Shown here one piece after another: positions 53,501 to 62,499 of a stretch of DNA of 64,000 nt. Numbering within the stretch: position 1 is the first letter of the stretch; each line of letters starts with the position of its first letter. Origin of the DNA: Perkinsus olseni (Eukaryota > Perkinsozoa > Perkinsida > Perkinsidae); NCBI GenBank assembly GCA_013115135.1, contig JABANP010000088.1, positions 62,001-126,000 on the forward strand. Reading direction: 5' to 3'. Under the pieces are notes generated by a model that saw only the letters and a list, made by a program, of their open reading frames with translations, had not been told where the DNA came from and did no database searches. A program made the position numbers and the translations under genes.

Positions 53501-55949
53501 CCTATTAGAGCCGAAGAGGATAAGATGAAGTACGCTGTTAGAGGTCTCGAATCATCAGGAAGTGGTCAATTAAATTCAATTCAAGGTATTGATACTGTTA
53601 ATATTGGGAAGGCAAAAGGGGTACTACATCAACTGGTAACAGATTCAAAAGAACAGATGGATACAAATATGAGGAAGCAAATATCACATCTGGCCTCCAC
53701 TCATGGTATATCTATGAATAGGATAAAAGAGATGCTCGCAGGATTACAAGTTAATGAGCAAAATCAGATAGCAATGACGGGGAAGATGCGTGATAACATC
53801 GCTGACGTAGAGGGAGAGGAGAAGACCGCAAAGGCTAATTTTGGGAAAAGGATGTCACAGACTGTTGCACGTGAGCGAGTTATGAGCAAAAAACAGTATC
53901 ATGACCAGCTAATGAAACTCAAAGAAGAGGAAAAGGAGGCGAGAGAGCTACTACTGAAATCTGTCCGAGATGCTACTGCCAACCTATTATCGGGAGGGAA
54001 GGCGAATCAACTGGAGATTCTGCATTCTGTTGATAGCCTACTACGGGTACTAGACAAACTACATAGTGAGGATATAAAAGAGGATACCGCACTGGCTGAT
54101 GCTGTTTCCAAATACAAAAGTATTCTGCCGCAAAATGATAGGGAAATAGAAGGGGTTGACAATGCATTACAGGCCGAGAAAATGAGGTTGAAGAATGAAT
54201 TTGATGCTTCGGAGATCTCTTTGACAAGAACAGCGATGGATAGATCCAGAAAAGCCAATAATACGATCAAGAACCTGGAGAAGGCAATCAAAGAATTAGA
54301 TGTCGAAGTTGCTCGATCGAAGAATGTTATGATGTCATCAGCCAGGGAAGGTTCAGCTTACATCGATGGTTTTATTGATAAGTTGAGAGATATTATGATG
54401 GCTGATGGTGAACTCGATAAAAGGGATTATAAATTGGGATTGGCTGATATGAATAAGAAATACGCCTCACTCGCCAGATTCACAGATCAGCGAGCTAGAG
54501 CGATAGCCGGAGATATGCAGAAATTCGGGAAATCATCGTCCCATCGTCAGGAGACTCTCGCCATGACTTTGGCTAGAGTCGTAACCGATGCTGAGCGAAT
54601 GGGGTTATCGGAGGAGGAAATGCAAGAATATGTGAGAAAGAGGCTCAGTGATGAGGCCAACGTTACGGAAGAAGAATTCAATGAGATTCATGATATGGTT
54701 CAAGGGGATTTGACAGGATTCCGTGACAAAATGGTGCAGATGAAAAGGAAGGCTGATGATGAACTTATCGCTGAGAATAATCGTATAAACGTTGATGATA
54801 GCATTCAGATGGGAAGATTAGCTGATCATGCTCAAATGATAGAAGCGCAGGCATTGAAGGCGGGCAATATTATTGGATATAATACTGCAGCAGGCGGGCG
54901 GAGTTATAAAATGTTGAATGGACAAGAGACCATAAGTGGGAATAAGCTGCGAGCCATGATGCATGTTGCTGAGTAATACTAACGCTGACAGTCAGCATCT
55001 CCATCATCATGATTCACACTACTGTTCTCTCAGAGCCAATAGCGGATCATTAATTGATGACATCGCCGCCGCAAAGGGCGTATCTACCACGAGAATAGCA
55101 AGTGTGATGGATGCTGTATCATCGTATATGGTTCTCATAAAGAGCTTCATGGATGAGGTAAAGAAAGCAGCAGCATCAACGACGATGACTTTATTCTGTG
55201 AACTACTATCGCTATATTACTATTGATAGTAGAGATTGTTGATATCATGTTTGCCGTTGTGGCAGATGAAGGCGGAGCTAGGGTCTGTTAAAGGCCGCTT
55301 ATCGGATTTGCAGGAAGAATATGAGGATAAGATCAATAGGAATACCAAAGAATGTAATCATACTACCTGATACATACTAGAACAATAACATACTAATATA
55401 GATATGATAATAATAATTCAGATATGAGACCGGCCAAGTTAGCTCTCGAATCAATCTCACAGTTCGACAGGTAGTGATCACCGGCAGAGGATGCAAAATA
55501 TGCTGCTGGCTCAGCCTCATTCCAATCATCATCATTATCATCATTCAGTTTCCAGCGTGAGAGTGCGCCATTACAGAATGCCTTCCGTACGAAGGCGAGA
55601 GAGATGATGGAAAATGTCAAAGGAGGTGCAGATACGGCCGAGTAAGAACAATTATCATATCACGAGAATCATCATCATCATTACTACTCGTCGTCTATTC
55701 TATTCTTATGTTAGACGAGTTTGCTGATGGAATCGCTCATAAAATCGATAAAGGTGCCTCATTGGTGGAGAGAATTCGACACAAGATCCAGGCATCATTG
55801 GAGAAGTATTATCTCTATCATCGTAATATGATGAATGTGGCCCAATGCTGTACCTCAGGCACGTGGGAGAGAAGAAGGCATCATTCGTCCGGGAGCTCCT
55901 GAAAATAGCTCAGGGAGATTCAAAGCCGTTGAGCGTCATAACTTCCTAA
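50590..55949 (+). CDS. Large secreted coiled-coil protein, copy 2
   Basis: Paralog of the preceding gene in direct tandem. The start at 50590 gives a signal peptide (SSVLLLLLFSLISSLGINSA), then a hydrophobic segment FIFLAPLVAGAYFGAKAAMK, comparable with copy 1. After a 664-base intron come KGQLETVGWNEFTEAREARK and EEFPVFLYKLSK, DKTFGNFRSTVDSLRKMVLP, and the coiled coil starting LMRLRRKLGEEILKQQGRL. One frame change is needed between about 52240 and 52300; the 891-residue frame that follows is intact. The C-terminal exons match copy 1 and end KIAQGDSKPLSVITS at 55949. The whole would be roughly 1,400 residues. 5' exons share only partial similarity with copy 1, while the 3' half is nearly identical. 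Confidence 0.65.
50925..51588 (+). other. Unusually long intron in coiled-coil copy 2
   Basis: Runs from GTAAGG after the exon ending SRAGK to TTTTTGGCAG before RRKHSDEVLKRED. At 664 bases it is several times longer than neighbouring introns and, from about 51120 on, lacks the CAT repeats typical here. No open frame, inverted repeat or RNA gene was recognised in it. Confidence 0.45.
52654..55878 (+). repeat. Near-identical block of the coiled-coil gene pair, copy 2
   Basis: Partner of 47076-50298, two bases longer because of single-base length differences. Confidence 0.93.
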
Positions 55950-57100
55950 GGAATACCCTGCTCATCACCGACCATCACATCGATGCTACTCATCTACGAT
56001 GTATTGATCACATTAAACTTTCCATTGTGTTGACATGTTTTCAATGAAAGGCTTGGGAGGAGTCTACGTTGTAGAGCCGATCTCTGACTGGGCTGCTGTC
56101 AACTGGAGGCAAGCGGCATCAATTCTTGAGATAAGGTGCTTGCTTGAAGTGACTGTAAGTCATGAATACGTCTATTTTCCATGAAACATTGAAGCGGCTC
56201 CTCTCTGTGAAACTAGGAGAAAGGCGACTACAGTCAATTTCATAAGTCAGTACGTCAGTGGCCGTGCGTCATTGCCACCATTGTCGTCTCTCCCCCCTCA
56301 CCCCCTGTCCAATGTTGAGAATCTCCCCAGCACCCACGAGTTCTACGACAGAAAACTCAACATTGGATGGGGGTGGTGGGGGGGATCGCGGTGAGTCAAC
56401 AGTTTTGCAACTGACTGCAGTAGGTCATTGAACATCGCATTCGTCTCGAAGATTTTTTTCGGCCGCAGGTCGGGCAACTTTGATGCCCGAATCGTCATGC
56501 TTCCTCAAAGGTGGGGATATCGTTTACATACTACACAGACACAGGAAGGGCTACTCTCTAAGGCAGAATGCTGCGGTCTTCGCTTTGAGCTCGTTGTCGG
56601 TACATAACCCAATCAGAAAGTGATCCAGTTGTGCATACTCAAGTTTCGAGAAAGAAGGGAGGTATTGCAGTGTTGGCCGTCTTAGATGCCCCGCTAAGCA
56701 TCAGAAACGCCCAGTATCATAGACCTTCGTCGCTGTCAACCAGACGCAGCTTTTTCTCAAAGGCCGGTTGCTCCACTCATCCGATGAGAAGGTGAGTCTC
56801 ACCGGATGAGTTAATTTTTCTCTCACAGAGCTATGGTCAGACTCCTCGGCACAAGCGGCTGGAAGTGTGGATGAACTCCTCGTCATGAACTACATGGTTT
56901 CTCTCAGACCTTCTTGTTGCCATTAATCAGACCCGGCTCCATTGCTCTCATGCCAAGTCGTAGCTCTCGGGCCAACCATGCAGACTTGCGTCTACACAGT
57001 AGTTTCACAGGGCAACAAGTCGATCTGAAGTTGTGAGATTAAATCTCAGAGATTTGCGCTATGATATAATTGACTGTTCTCATTTAGATGTCTATGCCTT
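55950..57100. other. Gene-poor stretch
   Basis: No convincing exon on either strand. Composition changes: the CAT/ATG repeats typical of the gene-dense part are absent. It contains the inverted repeat at 56292-56384 and a small stem-loop near 56777-56810 (CTCATCCG with CGGATGAG and an inner TGAGA/TCTCA pair). Confidence 0.4.
56292..56384. repeat. Short inverted repeat, MITE-like
   Basis: Perfect 12-base arms TCCAATGTTGAG (56308-56319) and CTCAACATTGGA (56356-56367), extended outward by C-rich and G-rich runs that also largely pair, giving arms of about 28 bases around a 36-base loop. The whole unit is about 90 bp. No clear target duplication could be fixed because the flanks are homopolymeric. 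Confidence 0.6.
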
Positions 57101-57159
57101 TGTAGTTGCACGCATACACATCATTAGCTATTGAAAATCCCGGCTCTTCGTCCGCGACC

Positions 57160-57290
57160 TTGCGTAACATACAATGGGAAAAGAGCTCAAGTCGCGAATC
57201 GATCAGCCGGGGAGGAGACACTCCTACCAGGCGACCCCCATCGTTGAGATCGATTCGAGACGACGAGGTCTCTTCCCATGCCCATCGTAG
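57160..57290 (+). repeat. Fragment repeated at 57770-57890
   Basis: The segment around ATGGGAAAAGAGCTCAAGTC is a diverged copy of the one starting near 57769 (ATGGGAAGAGAGCTCGTGTC). Both encode similar sequence (SRIDQPGRR / SRIEQPGRR). It is probably a leftover of a second copy of the recombinase-type element next to it. Confidence 0.5.
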
Positions 57291-57333
57291 TAGGGGGCAG
57301 AAGAGGCTGCTGTGCAGTTGAGGTTAGATTGAG

Positions 57334-57902
57334 ATGAATGAGCCACCGACGCTAGGCTGGTTACTGGCAAAATGGCAAGACTGGGGAGAAGAAGGAACAT
57401 TGCGGGCTAAACTCACGATGCCGCGGTGGAAAGGAGAGGGCGACAGAAATGTGGCACGGTTGAAGCAAGATGCGTGGGCGGTCGCAGCGCGCAGTATCCG
57501 CCCAGCCACGGCGAAGACGTACGCGGTGGGGTGCGGTCGTGGATCAGGTTCACGGTCGAGTTGACTAAAGCCGACAAGAGGATGCGGGCACCGATGCCAG
57601 CCAATCTGCAGGAGATCCAGTACTGGATTGCTAACATAGGGAACGCTGGGACCGCTAAGACGTACTTGATGGGGTTGAAGAAGGCGCATGAGCTGCTGGG
57701 GTCTGAGATTAACACGAGTAGCCCTATGCTAATAGCAACGTTGAAGGGACTCGAAGCCGCCGCGCCACCCATGGGAAGAGAGCTCGTGTCGCGAATCGAA
57801 CAGCCGGGGAGAAGGCCCTTCTGCCTGGCGACCATTGGTCGCCGACCAACGGTACGATCGAGTCGAGACCGAGCTCAACTGCCCCATCATGAAAGCACAT
57901 AG
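57334..57902 (+). pseudogene. Tyrosine recombinase N-terminal (core-binding) domain, degenerate
   Basis: Two overlapping frames together show the pattern of the SAM-like core-binding domain of DIRS/Crypton-type tyrosine recombinases: SIRPATAKTYAVG, then SWIRFTVELTKADKRMRAPM, LQEIQYWIANIGNAGTAKTY and LMGLKKAHELLGSEINTSSP followed by ATLKGLEAAAPP. The frame changes between the first two blocks (about 57530). The catalytic part (R...HxxR...Y) is not visible downstream, so the element is truncated or decayed. A short open frame at 58353-58544 (W/C-rich) may be another remnant. Superfamily is inferred from sequence style only. Confidence 0.42.
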
Positions 57903-58544
57903 AACGGGGACGAACATGACGGAACGTGACCAAATGATGGTGAAGACATTGTGGTGCGCCCCGGAGCTCCGACGAAAAAGGCATAATGTGGTCTGGTTCA
58001 GCACTGCATGCTCAGAAAATGCTGCGAGTGAGGGGAATCCCGTCGTCGCGAGTTCCACACGGGGTGAAGCACACCTGCTGTAGGTCCTACAGGGTAGGGC
58101 CACGACGTTGCAGGACTCGTGCCGGTTTAACGGCCAAACTAACCGAATGGGGCAACCCCGCCGCCTGAGGCTGAGGTGAAGCATAGCTCTGTCGAAGCTG
58201 CTGGATACACAGGAACGCGATGGATCAGGGTCGCCCCCAGACTGGAGGAGACACTGACTGGGGGCTCCAGGCAGGCACTGCCAGTGCCGCACTGGTGAGG
58301 TTGCGCGTTGATGCAAATGTCGCGCCGAGAATCGGAACTGTAGCATAGTCAAGTGGCGAGCGCAGAGGTGCCCTGGCAGTACTGCGGCACAAAGCCCGCG
58401 CACGATTGGATAGAGGAGCCGCTGACTAGCGAGATTAACGAGTGCCTACCGAGTGCTGTGCCGTGGATACGGTGTATGCGCGACGCTTTCAAGCGTAGCG
58501 CCGCGTGGGTTGAGACGAACGTAGAAGGAGATCGGAGACGCTGA

Positions 58545-58769
58545 TTGCAGCAATCACAGCAGCTGTGATATCCTCCGACTCGGGGGCCCCGAGGAGAAGC
58601 TGGTCGGGAGGCCGTATGCGCGAGGTGCTAGTACAACCCCGACACCCACCGAGGAAGAATCTCCGGGAAGGCCTTGTGAAGGCCGTGCCTACTGCCGAAG
58701 CAGCACGAGTCAGTGGCCGGATAGGAGGGTAGGAGAAACTTCCCCGTGTGAAGCGACACCAGCCGCCGG
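58545..58769. other. GC-rich non-coding sequence, target of element 1
   Basis: Together with 60171-60922 and 61775-62440 this forms one continuous GC-rich stretch once the two inserted elements are removed. I recognise no gene in it. It ends with the left target duplication GCCGCCGG (58762-58769). Confidence 0.4.
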
Positions 58770-58987
58770 GGGTGTATCACGACTCGTACACCGAAAACTC
58801 GTACACTTTCATTTCGTACACGACTCGTACACTGAATGCTCGTTCACCCCTTGGATCCGTACACCGTCGTTTCGTACACTTGAAACTCGTACACATAATA
58901 CTCGTACACATAAAACTCATACACGTAAAACCCAAACACATAAAACTCGTACATCGTCAGCTCGTACACGAGCACGACTCGTACACT
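58770..58987 (+). repeat. Left arm of element 1: 15-bp tandem repeat array
   Basis: Degenerate units such as CTCGTACACATAATA, CTCGTACACATAAAA and CTCATACACGTAAAA follow each other with period 15, with occasional 11-base units. Strongly similar to 60923-61171 and inverted relative to 59904-60162. Confidence 0.85.
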
Positions 58988-59613
58988 GGAGTTTCACCTG
59001 TTTAACACGTAAAACAGTTTTACGCGAAGTGTTTTACGCGAAAAACGCGATGTGTTGTGTAGTCATATCACTTTGCGTGATAACGCTGGTGTAAAACGCA
59101 ATAACGCGTTTAACACATGGGTCAAAACGCGTTATAACACGTAGTACGCGTGATGGCGTTAGAAAAACGCGTTTTTCACTACACGTGTAAAAATGTGGCT
59201 ATTTTAGCGCGTTATAACGTTATCCCTGTCGGTCTCATATTCGTAGACTAAGCGGTCGGCCGCCAAGGGTGGTCTGTGCCTGTCATATTCATGTAAACCT
59301 CGAATTCCTTTATGGCCAGCAAACCGGTATAGGTCTGTAATAATCATCGTATGCGTAGATAAAGTATTTGAACACCCATGCTGTTGAGTTCATGGTCAGG
59401 GAGAGTGTCTGTCGTCGCAATGACGAGTTTTTGCTGGGAAAAAATGGAAGTCTCGGACATAACACCAGGGGCGTTATGATCACGCGTTTTACACCGAGTG
59501 TGTATAACACATTTCGCGTTTCACGCGTTATATGCGGTATTTCAGGCCATAACGCGTTGTGTTATGCGTTATGCGTTAAACACTAGCGTTTTACATAACG
59601 GGGGTGAAACTCC
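58988..59613. mobile_element. Nested 626-bp TIR element inside element 1
   Basis: The ends are GGAGTTTCACC (58988-58998) and its exact reverse complement GGTGAAACTCC (59603-59613), flanked by ACT on both sides (58985-58987, 59614-59616). Copy 2 has the empty site, with TACACTATG uninterrupted, which proves insertion with a 3-bp duplication. The interior has many copies of palindromic AACGCGTT / AAACGCG-type motifs near both ends and no coding capacity beyond short frames. A 3-bp duplication is typical of PIF/Harbinger and some CACTA relatives. Confidence 0.8.
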
Positions 59614-59732
59614 ACTATGCTGCTTGAGTCGCATTTTTGGGCCGCGCGCTGAGAGCAATGGCGGAGAGAAGGAAGTAAAATTGTCTATAGAGAGCGAATT
59701 GTTTGCGCCACTCTGTTGGTAAATATTCAATA

Positions 59733-59805
59733 GTGTGAGTGGTATGGAGGTTAAGGTAACGGGTTATTAATCCAAAGGTCGGGGTTTCGATCCTATGTAC
59801 AGGCT
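59733..59805 (+). other. tRNA-like module in element 1
   Basis: Contains an A-box-like GAGGTTAAGG and a B-box-like GGTTTCGATCC about 40 bases apart, followed by CTATGTACAGG. Aligns with the module in copy 2. The anticodon region is not a clean stem-loop, so this is a tRNA-derived or tRNA-mimicking Pol III promoter module rather than a tRNA gene. Confidence 0.5.
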
Positions 59806-59859
59806 CGGCACGACAGGGAGGAGATAAATAGTCAAGCAGAGGCGGCAGTGCGTCAAGTG

Positions 59860-59890
59860 CGCAAGTCGCGGAGCGGCTCCGCGACTTGCG
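59860..59890. other. Perfect 15-bp hairpin in element 1
   Basis: Arms CGCAAGTCGCGGAGC and GCTCCGCGACTTGCG with a single G between them. Placed immediately before the right arm, as in copy 2. Confidence 0.9.
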
Positions 59891-59903
59891 TAAAAAATTT
59901 TCG

Positions 59904-60162
59904 CAGGGTGTACGAAATGACGGTGTACGAGTTGAAAGTGGGTGTGTGTATGAAATGACGGTGTACGAGCATTATGTGTACGAGTGTTTTGTGTACGGGT
60001 ATTATGTGTACGAGTTTTACATGTACGAGTTTTCTGTGTATGAGTTTTCCGTGCACGAGTCCTCAGTGTACGGGTATTTGGTGTACGAGTCGAAGATGTA
60101 CGAGTTTTCGAGACATGAGTCGAAAATGTACGAGTTTTCGGTGTACGAGCCGTGAACATCCC
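59904..60162 (-). repeat. Right arm of element 1: inverted 15-bp tandem array
   Basis: Units such as GTGTACGAGTTTTAC and GTGTACGAGTTTTCT repeat with period about 15. Inverted relative to the left arm, ending CGTGAACATCCC. Confidence 0.85.
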
Positions 60163-60922
60163 GCCGCCGGAAGGTTGTAGAGAGAAGGAAGCAGAAGCCG
60201 GACATGTCCGAGGCTCGGACTCCGAGCGACACCTGATGCTCGATGAACTGCATGCCGGATTGGTGCACTGGCAGCGCAGAATGGTGGCTGCTCGGGTAGG
60301 GGCAGTGCAGTACCCACAAGCGGTAATCTGCCCGCCCTGTACCGTCGGGTGAGCAGTGCTCACTGAGCACGAAACGGAGTCCACGCGGGAAGCATCACCA
60401 GAGTGGAGGACAAAAACCAGTGAGCGAAGTAGACGACTCAAAGCGTCGTGAATGGGCACGTAGCTCCACGAACTGTGTGACACAAAGAGATGGTGGCTAT
60501 GGACCACAGCCTTTGGTATGAGACAAAGGAGTTGTCACAAAGCACGCGTATAAAGTGGACACACAAATGGTGGCGAGTCGCCACTGGCAATAACGACACC
60601 GAAGCTCATGACGCAACTAGCGTCACGTAAGTAGAGAATGAGTCCGCGCAGGCGCTACAAGCGACAGAGTAGCCGCGGTGGCTGAACAGGTCAGCGGAGC
60701 CTGGAGTTACTCCAGGAGTTCACCTCCTCGACCGCTTGATCGACTCGCGGGCGGGCGGGAACCCACCGGGAGCCTACCTCTGGCTCTGAGGCTGAGAGCG
60801 AATGAGTGATCCGTTCCCCTAGTCTGCAAGAGCAGGACACTATCAGTGGAGGCTTCCATGGAGCAGGACGCCATGGTGCAGAGCAGTGAGTCATCCCTAA
60901 CCTGGGAGCCCTGACCCGTGCA
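60163..60922. other. GC-rich non-coding sequence between the two elements
   Basis: Starts with the right target duplication of element 1 (60163-60170) and ends with the left target duplication of element 2 (CCCGTGCA, 60915-60922). No exon, tRNA or other motif recognised. Probably older repeat DNA. Confidence 0.4.
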
Positions 60923-61290
60923 GGGTGTATTACGATTCGTACACCGAAAACTCGTACACTATCGCTTCGTACACGGCTCGTACACTGAATACTCGTTCAC
61001 GTATTGGATTCATACATCGTCATTTCGTACAATTGAGACTCGTACACGTAATACTCGAACTCATGTTACTCGTACATATAATACTCGTTCATGTAGTAAG
61101 TCGTACACATAAAGTTCGTACACGTGAATCTCATACACTGACAACTCGTACACGAGCACGACTCGTACACTATGCTTGCTGAGTCGCATTTTTGGGCCAC
61201 GCGCTGGGTGCAATGACGGAGCGAAGGAAGTTATATTGTCTATAGGGAGCGAACTGTTCGCGACACTCTGTGAGAAAAAGTTTATTAGTG

Positions 61291-61362
61291 TGAGTGGTAA
61301 GGTAGTTAAGGTAGCGGTCTCTCGATCGGAAGAACGCAGGTTCGATCCTATGTGCAGGGACT
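61291..61362 (+). other. tRNA-like module in element 2
   Basis: Contains A-box-like TAGTTAAGGTAGCGG and B-box-like AGGTTCGATCC about 40 bases later, then TATGTGCAGG. Corresponds in position and sequence to 59733-59805. No full cloverleaf. Confidence 0.5.
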
Positions 61363-61404
61363 CCCTTACAAGGAGGAAGTAGAGTAGCACTAAGGAGCGC
61401 GAGA

Positions 61405-61456
61405 GCGCGAAAATTTTTAGGCGAGTCGCGGAGCTGCTCCGCGACTTGCCTAAAAA
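61405..61456. other. Long near-perfect hairpin in element 2
   Basis: Inner arms GGCGAGTCGCGGAGC and GCTCCGCGACTTGCC (one mismatch) around a single T; the pairing continues outward through CGCGAAAATTTTTA and TAAAAAATTTTCGCG. Total arm length is near 30 bases, able to form a cruciform or a long RNA stem. Confidence 0.85.
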
Positions 61457-61766
61457 ATTTTCGCGGAGTGTACGAAATGACGGTGTACGACTTGAAAGTT
61501 TCAAGTTGAAACTGGGGTTGTGTACGAAATGAGAGTGTATGAAATGCTGGTATACGAGTTGAAAGTGTACGACTATTATGTGTACGGGTGTTATATGTAC
61601 GGGTATTACGTATACGAGCATCATGTATACGAGTTTTATATGTACGAATCTCTCGTGTATGAGTATTTTGTGTATGACTATTCGGTGTACGAGTATTTCG
61701 TGTACGATTAGGAAGTGTATGAGTCGAAAATGTACGACTATTTGGTGTACGAAACGTGAACATCCC

Positions 61767-62461
61767 CCCGTGCAAGGTGCAGTGGGGCCAACATGGCCGA
61801 GCCAATTGCCTCAGGCGATCCGAACCACTGCCGGGCAACGAACTGGGGTAGAGCGGAAAGGACCGACGCGGTGTGCAGTGACTGCCGCAGGTACTCGAAG
61901 CGAGCGAACAGCCCATCGCGGAAACCTTCGCTGTCCACACTGCGGAACACACAGGGACCAACTCTGGGGTAGGCACAGCGTGGACTGGCAAGTCTGCAAA
62001 ACCCAAGGTCCATGCGAACTGCGCGAAGGACGAACCCAAGAGACTTGAGGAAACAGAGCCCGGGCAATCCTTGGTCTGCAGGAATATAGCGGGAAAGCAG
62101 GCCCGGCAGTGCCGGATATGTGTCGGTGCAGCCGATGCGGCAGAAGAGTAGGGTAACCCTACTAGGGTTATGCGTGCCAGGCGCGGAGGGTGTACAGTGC
62201 ACGGGTCGTCGTGACGTGACTCGGAACAGCGAATCAGGAGATGTCCTAGCGTGGATCCCGGATCCACCCGGCTTTCGATCGGGCGGACCGCCCGAAGTAA
62301 GAGTACGCGACGAGGGCGAGGCGGCCTGTCACAGGAGCAAGGCAAAAGGAGCCTCGAGACCTCTAGGGGGCAGTTCCTCGAAAACCTCAGATCCACGTGA
62401 GGCCCGTGACGGAATATACTCCGGGCGAGCGCCAATTTTTCTCCAGTCAGCGCCAATTTTT
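61767..62461. other. Non-coding sequence between element 2 and an inverted arm remnant
   Basis: Begins with the right target duplication CCCGTGCA. GC-rich, no exon recognised. Long minus-strand open frames here are without motifs. Ends with a short tandem pair of GCGCCAATTTTT (about 62429 and 62449). Confidence 0.4.
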
Positions 62462-62499
62462 CACGTTTCGTACACCAAATAGTCGTACATTTTCGACTC
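62462..62499 (+). repeat. Inverted remnant of the foldback-element end
   Basis: These 38 bases are the exact reverse complement of the end of element 2's right arm, just inside its terminus (about 61722-61757). The outer GGGATGT of the terminus is missing and no matching second arm follows. Confidence 0.85.

Larger units (their letters stand above)
58770..60162. mobile_element. Terminal-inverted-repeat (foldback) element, copy 1
   Basis: Bounded by GGGTGTATCACG and CGTGAACATCCC and flanked by a perfect 8-bp target duplication GCCGCCGG (58762-58769 and 60163-60170). Each arm is about 215-260 bp and made of imperfect 15-bp tandem units with core CTCGTACAC; the right arm is the inverted form (GTGTACGAG). 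The centre has a conserved segment, a tRNA-like module (59733-59805) and a perfect hairpin (59860-59890). No transposase gene, so non-autonomous. A 626-bp unrelated element is nested in it. Without that the element is about 764 bp, similar to copy 2. The 8-bp duplication would suit hAT, Merlin or P types; superfamily is undecided. Confidence 0.85.
60923..61766. mobile_element. Terminal-inverted-repeat (foldback) element, copy 2
   Basis: Bounded by GGGTGTATTACG and CGTGAACATCCC, flanked by a perfect 8-bp target duplication CCCGTGCA (60915-60922 and 61767-61774). Same plan as copy 1: left 15-bp repeat array (60923-61171), conserved centre starting near ATGCTTGCTGAGTCGC, tRNA-like module (61291-61362), long hairpin (about 61405-61456), right array (about 61465-61766). 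It lacks the nested 626-bp element. 844 bp, no coding capacity for a transposase. Confidence 0.87.

Noticed and set aside
48394..54291. Antisense open frames in the coiled-coil genes
   Set aside because: Opposite-strand shadows of the coiled-coil frame, duplicated with it; no signal or domain features.
58770..58987. CRISPR-like or telomere-like repeat
   Set aside because: The 15-bp units are degenerate, lack spacers, and form matched inverted arms with target duplications, so a transposon end explains them.
59767..62456. Long minus-strand open frames (59767-60507 and 61170-62456) with Arg-Thr-His-Asn-Thr pentapeptide repeats
   Set aside because: They read through the 15-bp repeat arrays of the foldback elements; a period of 15 stays open in one frame by chance. 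No start context, splice sites or domains.
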